Shown here in pieces: positions 25,946-33,747 of a stretch of DNA of 64,000 nucleotides. This DNA comes from Polyangiaceae bacterium. Its GTDB lineage: Bacteria; Myxococcota_A; Polyangia; Polyangiales; Polyangiaceae. Below the pieces are notes generated by a model, which had not been told where the DNA came from, ran no database searches, and saw nothing but the letters and a program-made list of their open reading frames with translations. Both the position numbers and the translations under genes were made by a program. Numbering within the stretch: position 1 is the first letter of the stretch; each line of letters opens with the position of its first letter. The DNA lies in the NCBI GenBank assembly GCA_041389725.1, contig JAWKRG010000002.1, forward strand, positions 868,001 through 932,000, written 5' to 3'.

Positions 25946-26542
25946 ATGAACGCTTACAAGTGCTTTGCTTCGACTGTTTTGGCCCTTTCTCTGACCGGCC
26001 TGTCGGCATCCGCCCTGGCTGGTGAGCTGCCGCCACCGTCTGCAGATCGCGTGAACGACAACGCACCTGCAAAGACGAGCGACGATGAGCGCAGCGCGAA
26101 GAACGCCGTCTATCTCGAACTACTGGGCAACGGCGGTCTCTACTCCGTGAACTACGAGCGAGCCTTGATGGATCGCGTCACGGCGCGCATTGGCTTCAGC
26201 TACCTGTCCCTCGGAGCGAGTTCGACGGACTCCACCGGGCAGCAGACAAATGCAAAGCTGACCTTCATCACGGCGCCTGTGATGGCCAACTACCTGGTGG
26301 GAGGCCGAAACCACAACCTGGAGCTCGGAGCTGGTGCCCTCCTGGTCTACGCGGGCGGAGAAGTTTCGGGCAGCGGCACTGGCGCCAGCGCCGAAGGCGT
26401 AGGCGTGGCCGGCACCGCCACGGTGGGCTATCGCTATCAGCCGGTGGACGGTGGCTTTCTGTTCAAAGCTGGGTTCACGCCCATCTTCAATCAAAACGGC
26501 TTTGCGGCCTGGGGTGGCCTGAGTCTCGGCGGCGCGTTCTGA
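25946..26542 (+). CDS. Outer-membrane beta-barrel protein
   Basis: A 198-residue product with a strong GGAGGA site before ATG 25946. The signal peptide ends ASALA before GELPPPSADR. After an acidic spacer, eight or so amphipathic strands follow (VYLELLGNGGLYSVNYERAL, RIGFSYLSLGASS, HNLELGAGALLVYAGGEV), ending GGLSLGGAF with C-terminal Phe, as expected for BAM-inserted barrels. No close family recognised. Its promoter looks sigma-54 dependent, so expression is probably conditional. The stop directly abuts the convergent recN stop with no spacer. Confidence 0.72.
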   Translation: MNAYKCFASTVLALSLTGLSASALAGELPPPSADRVNDNAPAKTSDDERSAKNAVYLELLGNGGLYSVNYERALMDRVTARIGFSYLSLGASSTDSTGQQTNAKLTFITAPVMANYLVGGRNHNLELGAGALLVYAGGEVSGSGTGASAEGVGVAGTATVGYRYQPVDGGFLFKAGFTPIFNQNGFAAWGGLSLGGAF

Positions 26543-28309
26543 TCAGCCGCACACTTGGCGCGCAGCGCCCGTCTTTCGCGAAGTGCGGAGGGCGGGCGCT
26601 TTCGCATTTCCATTCACCACCCGCAGGGCTGCCCCTCGCGCCGCGCGCTTGAGTTCCCGAGCGTGCTCCAGGGCGCTCTTCGTCACTCGCGCACCGGCCA
26701 GCATACGCGCGATTTCCTCCACGCTCTCACGCTCGCCGAGGGGCGAAACCCGGGTGACGGTGCGCCCGTCTTCGACGCCCTTCTCGACGCGTAGGTGATG
26801 ATCGGCGAAGGCCGCGATTTGAGGCAGGTGCGTGATGCATATCACCTGCCGCTCTGCTGCGATGCGACGCAACCGGCGGCCAATCGCTTCTGCCACCGCG
26901 CCGCCCACCCCCGCATCGACCTCGTCGAAGACGTAGGTGCTGACCGAGTCTCCTTTCGCTAGCACGCCCTGGATGGCCAAGAGTACACGGGACAGCTCAC
27001 CCCCGGACGCGACCTTGGAGAGCGGGGCCAGCGGCTCGCCGGGGTTGGCGGAGAAGTGCAGCTCGACTTGGTCCAAGCCGCGGGGACCGAGGGGCTCGCT
27101 CGACGTCTCGATCTGCGCCTCCACGCGCGCCCCGGTCATGCATAGCTCGTCGAGCTCCGTGCGAAGCTCGCGGGCAATCCGAGCGCAGGCCAGGCGACGG
27201 CGCTCCGACAACACAGCGGCCAGGCTGCGACAGCGCGATTCGAGTTGACGTCGACGCTGCTCCAGGTCGGTCAGGCGCTGTTCGCTGCCATCCATGTCCT
27301 CGATCTGCGCCTGCAGCTCCTCAGACAGACTCGGCAGTCGTTCCACGTCGACGCGGTGCTTCGCTGCGACGTTTTCCAAGGACTCCAACCGCTGCTCGGT
27401 GGCCCGCAGGCTGGATGGATCGGCGTCGAGGCCGTTTTCGAGACGCGCGGCGTGGCGCACGGCCTCTTCACAGGCGGCGATCGCCGCTCGCAGCTCGCTG
27501 CCGAGCGCGACTAGGTGCGCGCTGTCGGCTTTGCCGCGTTCTGCCTTCGCCGCGAAGCGAGACAAGCTGGAGATCAAAGATCCGTCGGCCTCGTACAACT
27601 GCTCGCGAAGTTCCTGGGCGAACTCGGTGTACTCGGAGGCTCGACTCAGCAGCGCCAGGCGCGCTCGCAGCTCATCAGCTTCGCCAGAGCGCGGAGCCAG
27701 GGCCGTCATCTCCTGCGCATGATGGCGAAGTAGCTCCGCGCGCTCGGCAGCGCGCTCGGCAACCTCTCGGGCTTCCGTCAGCTCACCATCGATGGCCCGA
27801 TAGGCATCATAGGCTTCCTTGTACTCCGCCACTAGTTCGCCGACGCCTGCGAAGTCATCGATCAACTCCAGGTGCTTCACCACGTTCACCAGCGAATGGT
27901 GCTCGTGCTGGCTGCACACCGAGATCAAATGGTCACCCACGGCCAGGAGGCTTCCGCCCTGTACGAGTTCCCCCTGCACCAAGCTGCGACTACGCCCACT
28001 GCGCTGCACCACGCGCTGCACCACCAGCTCCCCCAGTCCCTCCAGGGGTAGCTCGCGCTCGGCAACGACCGCGGACACTCCGTGCAGCGTTGCGCCGGAG
28101 AGATCGAACTGCGCGTCCACTCGGAGTGCGCTCTCGCCGCTGCGCACTAGATCGGCCCGTGCGCGCATGCCGCGAATGAGAAGCAATGCCTCGGCGATGA
28201 TCGATTTGCCGGCGCCCGTCTCTCCGGAAAGCACCGTGAGGCCCGGGCCCAGCTCGAGGGTTGCGTCCGACAGCAGGGCCAGGCCACGGATTCTCAGGTA
28301 GGTCAGCAT
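26543..28309 (-). CDS. recN: DNA repair protein RecN
   Basis: An SMC-like ATPase that binds broken DNA ends in double-strand-break repair. It has 588 residues, close to the family norm. The N-terminus is MLTYLRIRGLALLSDATLEL with Walker A GETGAGKSII. The middle is a long coiled coil (REVAERAAERAELLRHHAQE and similar). The C-terminus has the signature SGGELSRVLLAIQGVL, Walker B YVFDEVDAGVGG and ITHLPQIAAFADHH. ATG 28309 is preferred over an upstream extension lacking homology. The upstream region is AT-rich for this genome but shows no convincing LexA box. Divergent from the DUF4202 gene. Confidence 0.95.
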   Translation of the reverse strand: MLTYLRIRGLALLSDATLELGPGLTVLSGETGAGKSIIAEALLLIRGMRARADLVRSGESALRVDAQFDLSGATLHGVSAVVAERELPLEGLGELVVQRVVQRSGRSRSLVQGELVQGGSLLAVGDHLISVCSQHEHHSLVNVVKHLELIDDFAGVGELVAEYKEAYDAYRAIDGELTEAREVAERAAERAELLRHHAQEMTALAPRSGEADELRARLALLSRASEYTEFAQELREQLYEADGSLISSLSRFAAKAERGKADSAHLVALGSELRAAIAACEEAVRHAARLENGLDADPSSLRATEQRLESLENVAAKHRVDVERLPSLSEELQAQIEDMDGSEQRLTDLEQRRRQLESRCRSLAAVLSERRRLACARIARELRTELDELCMTGARVEAQIETSSEPLGPRGLDQVELHFSANPGEPLAPLSKVASGGELSRVLLAIQGVLAKGDSVSTYVFDEVDAGVGGAVAEAIGRRLRRIAAERQVICITHLPQIAAFADHHLRVEKGVEDGRTVTRVSPLGERESVEEIARMLAGARVTKSALEHARELKRAARGAALRVVNGNAKAPALRTSRKTGAARQVCG

Positions 28310-28449
28310 ACTGATATTATGTATAGCTGTTACTGATTGGGTGTACAGTGTTTTTGAAATTCCCACTGATTCCCGGCGGCTAGGTTGGGTCTATGCACCC
28401 CGCCACCCCCCGGGCCTGCTACATCCCTCATCTGGGATCCCAAAGCGCG

Positions 28450-29055
28450 ATGGAGAGTCTGAGCGACCGGTTCGAGCGTGCCGTTGCCGAGTTCGACCGG
28501 CTCAATGGCGAAGACCCAACCCAAGAGAAGGTGTCGGGGGTGCTGCACGCCGCCGCCCTGGCGCATGCAGATCGCGTTCAAGCCTGGGTGCTGCACCTCA
28601 ATCCGGAAGCGTCCGAGGCACTGCGCCTGAGTACGCGTTGTCAGCACCTGATGCGTTTTCGGTTTCCTCGTAGTGACTTCCCGGAGGGCCGAGTGGGCTA
28701 CCTGCAATGGCGCAAGGCAGCAATGCGCTTTCACGCAACCGAGGCCGAGCAGGTCCTGAAACGCGTGGGCTACGACAACGCGACGATCTCCAAGGTCAAG
28801 CGCATCGTCATGAAACAGGGGCTCAACCTGGACGCAGACGTGCAGACCATGGAGGACGCTTTGTGTCTCGCGTTCCTCGAGCACGACTTCCCCCAGTTCT
28901 TGCAGCAGCATCCCGAAGACAAGGTGCTACACATCCTGCGCACCACCTGGGACAAGATGAGCGACGCTGGCCGTGCTGCGGCCCTCGAGCTCGTCGGTAG
29001 CCTGCCTGAGCCTGCCGCCAGCCTGGTTCAGAAAGCCGAACTGAGCCTGGACTGA
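28450..29055 (+). CDS. DUF4202-family protein
   Basis: A 201-residue soluble protein starting MESLSDRFERAVAEFDRLNG. Conserved DUF4202 segments are visible: STRCQHLMRFRFPRSDFPEGRVGYLQWRKAAMRFHA and a later MEDALCLAFLEHDFPQF with TTWDKMSDAG. The clustered His, Asp and Arg residues suggest an HD-like metal-binding helical fold, but the family's activity is not established to my knowledge. A longer start at 28393 is possible. astB begins 14 bp downstream, so the two genes probably form an operon. Confidence 0.78.
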   Translation: MESLSDRFERAVAEFDRLNGEDPTQEKVSGVLHAAALAHADRVQAWVLHLNPEASEALRLSTRCQHLMRFRFPRSDFPEGRVGYLQWRKAAMRFHATEAEQVLKRVGYDNATISKVKRIVMKQGLNLDADVQTMEDALCLAFLEHDFPQFLQQHPEDKVLHILRTTWDKMSDAGRAAALELVGSLPEPAASLVQKAELSLD

Positions 29056-29069
29056 TTTCGGGGTAGATT

Positions 29070-30386
29070 GTGCCGGAGCTCAACTTCGACGGCCTGGTGG
29101 GACCCACGCACAACTTCGCGGGGCTGGGCCAAGGCAACCTGGCCGCACAGCGCCACGCGGGCAACGTTGGCAATCCACGCAGCGCGGCACTGGAAGGTCT
29201 GGCGAAGATGCGCATCTTGCTGGGCCTCGGCGTGCCCCAAGCCGTGTTGCCGCCTCAAGCGCGCCCCGACCTGATCGCCCTACGCCGTGTGGGTTTCTCC
29301 GGTTCCGACGGCGCGGTCCTGCAGGCGGCCAGGTCGGCGGGTCTGCTGAACGCCTTCAGCAGCGCGTCGAGCATGTGGACGGCCAATGCTGCCACCGTCG
29401 TCCCTGCCGCGGACAGCCACGATGGCAAGCTGCACTTGGTGCCGGCCAACCTATCCGCGCAGAGCCATCGCTCCCTCGAAGCCCCGACGACCACTCGCGC
29501 ACTGCGCGCGATCTTCAACGACGCTGCTCGCTTCGTGGTGCACGACCCCTTGCCCTGCGGCCCCTACTTCAGTGACGAAGGCGCTGCCAACCACACGCGC
29601 CTCGTCACGTCCCAGCGTACGCTCCATCTCTTCGGCTGGGGTCGCAGCGAAGTGCTCGAGGTGGAACAGCCGCACGTGCACCGCGCTCGCCAGTGCCGCG
29701 AAGCGTCCGAGGCGGTCGCGCGCCTGTGCGGAATTCGCACCGACGTGTTGTTTCGGCAGCAATCGCCAGCGGGCATCGACGCAGGCTCCTTTCACTCCGA
29801 CGTGCTGTGCGTCGGCCACCGCCAAGTGTTGCTCTGTCACGAACTTGCTTTCGTCGAACCCGACGCCCTGTTCCAGGAGCTGCGGCGGCGCCTCGGCGAC
29901 GAACTCGAGATTCACGCCGCGTCGAACCGAGAATTACCAGTTGGGGACGCCGTCGCCAGCTATCCCTTCAATTCCCAGCTAGTCACGACCGCGGCCGGCA
30001 CGATGGTGATCGTGGCGCCCAGCGAAGCGCGGGACGTGCCGTCCGCGCGCGGGTTCCTGGAACGTGTCGTGGCCGAGAGCAGCCACGTCGGCGCCATCCA
30101 CTGGGCCAGTGTCAACGAATCGATGCGCAACGGCGGCGGCCCCGCATGCCTACGGCTCCGCGTGGAGCTGACGGGAGACGACATGGCCGCCTTGCCGCCC
30201 GGCGTGCTCATGACCGAGGCGAAGCTCGACACCTTGGAGCAGTGGGTGCATCGCCACTACCGCCCAGAGCTCTCCTTGGCCGATCTTGCCGACCCGGCTC
30301 TTTGGCGCGAGTGCTGTGCTGCCCTCGACGAACTGACGGGCTTGCTTGGACTAGGCAGCATCTACGAGTTCCAAATCGTTTCTTAG
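29070..30386 (+). CDS. astB: N-succinylarginine dihydrolase
   Basis: Converts N2-succinylarginine to N2-succinylornithine, CO2 and two ammonia, step two of the arginine succinyltransferase (AST) pathway. The 438-residue product matches AstB throughout: ELNFDGLVGPTHNFAGLGQGN, MWTANAATVVPAADS, PCGPYFSDEGAANHTRL, HSDVLCVGHRQVLLCHE and, near the end, SMRNGGGPACLRLRVEL with the catalytic Cys. The start is GTG 29070. astA, C, D and E are absent here. The linked partner is a DUF4202 gene instead. Confidence 0.94.
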   Translation: MPELNFDGLVGPTHNFAGLGQGNLAAQRHAGNVGNPRSAALEGLAKMRILLGLGVPQAVLPPQARPDLIALRRVGFSGSDGAVLQAARSAGLLNAFSSASSMWTANAATVVPAADSHDGKLHLVPANLSAQSHRSLEAPTTTRALRAIFNDAARFVVHDPLPCGPYFSDEGAANHTRLVTSQRTLHLFGWGRSEVLEVEQPHVHRARQCREASEAVARLCGIRTDVLFRQQSPAGIDAGSFHSDVLCVGHRQVLLCHELAFVEPDALFQELRRRLGDELEIHAASNRELPVGDAVASYPFNSQLVTTAAGTMVIVAPSEARDVPSARGFLERVVAESSHVGAIHWASVNESMRNGGGPACLRLRVELTGDDMAALPPGVLMTEAKLDTLEQWVHRHYRPELSLADLADPALWRECCAALDELTGLLGLGSIYEFQIVS

Positions 30387-30845
30387 GGCGTTCCTCCAGG
30401 CTGATTTCGCCGACGCATGGCTTGAGCGAGATTCCGAACACGTCCGCCTCGAGCGGTGACTTGCCAGGCGTCGTTGCGTCATTCGCGTCTAGCAACGCAG
30501 CTTGCCCCGGCCTCGCCGGTGTTTCTGTGGGTCCTGATCTCAATTGCCATCGGGATCTGATCCTGCCAAGACCGCTCAACGCGAGTCCTGGGTCTCGACC
30601 CTCGGCATCGCGGCAGGCTACTCCCGCGCATCGAGACGCGTTCGCGCGGGCAACGCACCGCAAGGTGGCGACGCGCCACTGGCCAACTGGCCATCGCCAG
30701 GGGTCGGCCTGCGAAATCTCCGTCAGATCTGGCTGGTACGGTTCGTGATGGGGCGGACGCATGGTCACGCGCAAGAGCACGTCCTGCAAGCCCCGCACGG
30801 AAGCTCCGCGTCGACTTGACCGAGGCATGACCAGGAGGAATGCTG
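30387..30845. other. Intergenic region without a recognisable gene
   Basis: About 460 bp between astB and the Uma2-like gene. Reading frames on both strands lack start signals and any recognisable motif. The region contains a TGGCCAAC/TGGCCA-type short repeat and no clear terminator or RNA gene. An AGGAGG site at its right end belongs to the next gene. Confidence 0.5.
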
Positions 30846-31772
30846 ATGAACGTGACGGCTCGACAGGATGTGGACTCGCTGTTGCCGATGCCCGAGGAGC
30901 CGGACATCTCGCACATCGAAATCGACGACGGGGCGCCCGTGGATAGCGCCCTGGCCGAGAAAAACATGCGGCTGCTCACCGAGCCGCTCTACACCTCGTG
31001 GTCAGGCCCACCCCTCCGCGAGGACGATCCTCCGGGAAAGAAGCGTGACTTTTGGGTTTCCGCGAACGTGGGGTTGTTCGCGGCCGTCCACGAGCCGCCC
31101 CTGGTGCCCGACGTCTTCTTGAGCGTGGACGCGCGCGCGCACTCGGGGATGTTCAAGCACAAGCGTCACCGCACCTACTTCTTCTGGGAAGTGGGCAAGC
31201 CCCCAGAAGTCGTGATCGAAATCGTCTCGAATCGCGATGGCGGCGAGCTCACGCGCAAGCGTCGCGGCTATGCGCGCATGCGCATCGCCTACTATGTGGT
31301 GTGGGATCCCCTGGGCACGCTGGGGGAGCCATCCCTGCACAGCTTCGAGCTGCGTGGTGACTTGTACATACCAAAGTCCGACCTGTGGTTCCCCGCTGCC
31401 GGAATTGGGCTCACCCTGTGGCAGGGCCAGTTCGAAGAGACCGAGGGAACCTGGCTGCGCTGGTGTCTGGCGGACGGGTCACTGATCCCCAGCGGCAAGG
31501 AGCGAGCGGAAAGCGCCACCGAGTGCGCGCTTGCCGCACGAGCCCAGGCGGAGTCCGCGAAGGAGCGGGCCGCAAGCGCCAAGGCACAGGCCGAAGCGGC
31601 GAAGGAGCAGGCCGCAAGCGCCAAGGCACAAGCCGAAGCGGCGAAGGAGCAGGCCGCAAGCGCCAAGGCACAAGCCGAAGCGGCGAAGGAGCAGGCGGTA
31701 AGTGCGGAAGCACGCGCGGAGCGGCTGGCGAGTCGACTGCGTGAACTGGGTCTTTCCCCCGACGACGACTGA
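30846..31772 (+). CDS. Uma2-family (DUF820) endonuclease-like protein with coiled-coil tail
   Basis: A 308-residue protein. Residues about 40-190 match the Uma2 family of PD-(D/E)XK nuclease folds: VPDVFLSVDAR, EVVIEIVSNRDGG (acidic metal ligands) and LTRKRRGYARMRIAYYVVWDP (lysine and aromatic core). Residues about 215-300 form an uninterrupted Ala/Glu/Lys/Gln helix, including three copies of a 14-residue unit (AKAQAEAAKEQAAS), a probable coiled coil for oligomerisation. An AGGAGG site lies 7 bp before ATG 30846. Uma2 proteins are abundant in cyanobacteria and myxobacteria; no biological role is firmly established. Confidence 0.78.
   Translation: MNVTARQDVDSLLPMPEEPDISHIEIDDGAPVDSALAEKNMRLLTEPLYTSWSGPPLREDDPPGKKRDFWVSANVGLFAAVHEPPLVPDVFLSVDARAHSGMFKHKRHRTYFFWEVGKPPEVVIEIVSNRDGGELTRKRRGYARMRIAYYVVWDPLGTLGEPSLHSFELRGDLYIPKSDLWFPAAGIGLTLWQGQFEETEGTWLRWCLADGSLIPSGKERAESATECALAARAQAESAKERAASAKAQAEAAKEQAASAKAQAEAAKEQAASAKAQAEAAKEQAVSAEARAERLASRLRELGLSPDDD
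31572..31697 (+). repeat. Three 42-bp tandem repeats in the Uma2-like gene
   Basis: Units at 31572-31613, 31614-31655 and 31656-31697 differ at only a couple of positions and encode a 14-residue coiled-coil segment. A partial, more diverged unit precedes them. The near-identity at DNA level implies recent expansion, and copy number is likely to vary. Confidence 0.92.
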
Positions 31773-31793
31773 GACGACCGGTCGGGCCAAGCC

Positions 31794-32063
31794 TCAGAGG
31801 CAGTGGCCACCGAACGCTGCAAATCCACCGTCGCCGCTAGCACCGCCACTTGCGCCGCCGCCGCTCGCGTCGCTGCCTCCCAACCCCGCCGCTGCACTGG
31901 AGCCCGGCGTCGCGCCCCCGCCATAGAGCCCCCCGTCGTCCTCGCCTCCGCAGCCCGAGCGCACGCTAGCAGCTTCGCCGCGCCCGGCGACTGCCGGTGC
32001 TGCGCGCAAAGGGTCGACGGCGGCGGGCGACCGATGGGGCTGTAAGCTCCGAGGAGCACACAT
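31794..32063 (-). CDS. Possible small Gly-rich (lipo)protein or remnant
   Basis: An 89-residue frame with a fair ribosome site (GGGAG, then ATG 32063). The second half, CGGEDDGGLYGGGATPG onward, has the Gly/Ser/Ala composition of lipoprotein linkers in this genome. The first half lacks a hydrophobic signal core, yet a different frame just upstream reads AAKLLACARAA, which resembles a lipobox. This suggests a decayed lipoprotein gene with a frameshift, or chance. The rest of the 325-bp gap upstream of the VWA gene shows nothing else. Confidence 0.28.
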   Translation of the reverse strand: MCAPRSLQPHRSPAAVDPLRAAPAVAGRGEAASVRSGCGGEDDGGLYGGGATPGSSAAAGLGGSDASGGGASGGASGDGGFAAFGGHCL

Positions 32064-32097
32064 CGTTGTCTCCCACGAGATGATGACTTACGGGGCA

Positions 32098-33699
32098 ATG
32101 AGCGACAGACACAGGGTTCGATTGGGCGCCGTGGGCGGAGCGCTCCTCTTGGCAGCATGCGGGGGCATGGCCGGAAAGGCGCCGGCTGGCGCCGCCGCTT
32201 CGCCTGCCTACGCTGCCGAGTATGCGGGGGCCGCACCACCCGCCAGCGTCGCACCCGAGTTCAACACCGAGAGCTACGACAAGATCACCGAAAACGGATT
32301 CTTGGCGGTGGATCGCAGTCCGCTTTCCACGTTCTCCGTCGACGTGGACACCGCGAGCTACGCCAACGCGCGACGCTTCCTGACGCAAGGACAGCTTCCA
32401 CCAAAGGATGCAGTGCGCATCGAGGAGTTCATCAACTACTTCGAATACGACTACCCGGACCCCACCGGTAGCGAGCCCTTCAGCGTGACGACGGAAGTGT
32501 CCGTTGCTCCCTGGAAGCCCGAACACCGCCTGGTGCACATCGGACTGCAGGGGAAACGCATGGCAAAGAAGGAGCTACCACCCCGCAACTTGGTGTTCCT
32601 GCTCGACGTCTCGGGCAGCATGGGAGAGCCCAACAAGCTTCCGCTGCTCAAGCGCTCGCTGAAGGAACTCACCGAGGACCTGACGGAGAACGACCGCATC
32701 GCCATCGTGGTCTACGCGGGTGCGAGCGGCCAAGTGCTGCCCCCCACGCCCGCCACGCAGAAGACTCGCATCCTCGAGTCTCTCGAACGGCTGGAAGCGG
32801 GAGGGAGCACCAACGGCGGGGAGGGTATCCAACTCGCCTACGAAATCGCGCGTCGCAACTTCCGCCGCGACGGCATCAATCGCGTCATTCTGGCCACCGA
32901 CGGCGATTTCAACGTCGGTGTCAGCAGCCCATCCGACTTGGAACGTCTGATCGAAGAAGAGCGCAAAAGCGGCGTCTTCCTGACGGTTCTTGGTTTCGGC
33001 ATGGGGAACCTCAAGGACTCCACTCTGGAGAAGCTCGCCGACAAGGGGAACGGCAACTACGCCTACATCGACGACATTGCCGAGGCGCGCAAGGTGTTGG
33101 TGCAACAGGCCGGCGCCACCCTGGTGACCATCGCGAAAGACGTGAAGATCCAGGTCGAGTTCAATCCGAAATGGGCCAGTGCCTATCGACTGATCGGCTA
33201 CGAGAATCGGCTGCTGGCAAACCAGGATTTCAACGACGACAAGAAAGACGCGGGCGACATCGGTGCCGGCCACTCGGTCACCGCCATCTACGAGGTCGTC
33301 CCCGTGGGAGTCACCTCACCCGCAAAAGGCACGGACCCCTTGAAGTACCAGAAGCCCGCGGCGGCCAGTGATGCCCAGAGCAGCGACGAACTGATGACGG
33401 TGAAGCTGCGCTACAAGGCGCCACAAAGCGACAGCAGCCAGTTGCTCAGCCAAGTGATCCAGGCCCGTTCCACTCCGCTGGCAGAGAGCAGCCGCGCATT
33501 TCGTTTCTCGGCCAGTGTGGCGGCTTTCGGCATGCTGCTCCGCGAGTCGGAACACGCGGGCAACGCCGACTTCGGCATGGTCGAAGCGTTGGCTCGCGGC
33601 GCCATGGGCGACGACCCCCACGGCTATCGGCGCGAGTACCTCGGTCTGGTCCAAAAGGCTGCGCGCTTGAAGCACAAGCCCCAGACCATCGCCCGGTGA
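32098..33699 (+). CDS. von Willebrand factor A-domain lipoprotein (YfbK-like)
   Basis: A 533-residue lipoprotein (leader VGGALLLAACGG). The YfbK-type N-terminal domain (STFSVDVDTASYANARRFLT, INYFEYDYPDP) precedes a VWA domain with MIDAS motif FLLDVSGSMGEP, then a DUF3520-like C-terminal domain (AGHSVTAIYEVVPVG, LKYQKP). Such proteins are thought to bind ligands or metal-dependent partners at the envelope. The exact role is unknown. ATG 32098 keeps a compact signal peptide; an ATG at 32080 would add six residues. Convergent with the ceramidase-like gene. Confidence 0.85.
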   Translation: MSDRHRVRLGAVGGALLLAACGGMAGKAPAGAAASPAYAAEYAGAAPPASVAPEFNTESYDKITENGFLAVDRSPLSTFSVDVDTASYANARRFLTQGQLPPKDAVRIEEFINYFEYDYPDPTGSEPFSVTTEVSVAPWKPEHRLVHIGLQGKRMAKKELPPRNLVFLLDVSGSMGEPNKLPLLKRSLKELTEDLTENDRIAIVVYAGASGQVLPPTPATQKTRILESLERLEAGGSTNGGEGIQLAYEIARRNFRRDGINRVILATDGDFNVGVSSPSDLERLIEEERKSGVFLTVLGFGMGNLKDSTLEKLADKGNGNYAYIDDIAEARKVLVQQAGATLVTIAKDVKIQVEFNPKWASAYRLIGYENRLLANQDFNDDKKDAGDIGAGHSVTAIYEVVPVGVTSPAKGTDPLKYQKPAAASDAQSSDELMTVKLRYKAPQSDSSQLLSQVIQARSTPLAESSRAFRFSASVAAFGMLLRESEHAGNADFGMVEALARGAMGDDPHGYRREYLGLVQKAARLKHKPQTIAR

Positions 33700-33747
33700 C
33701 GACGTGCTGCGCGGCCAAGTGCAAATTGTCGACCGGGCGCCACGCAC

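Noticed and set aside
28310..28449. LexA/SOS box upstream of recN
   Set aside because: CTGT and ACAG occur but are separated by 14 bp instead of 8, and the surrounding bases do not match known myxobacterial boxes.
30387..30845. A minus-strand ORF of about 200 residues in the gap
   Set aside because: It overlaps astB, is Arg/Ser-rich as expected for shadow frames, and shows no motif.
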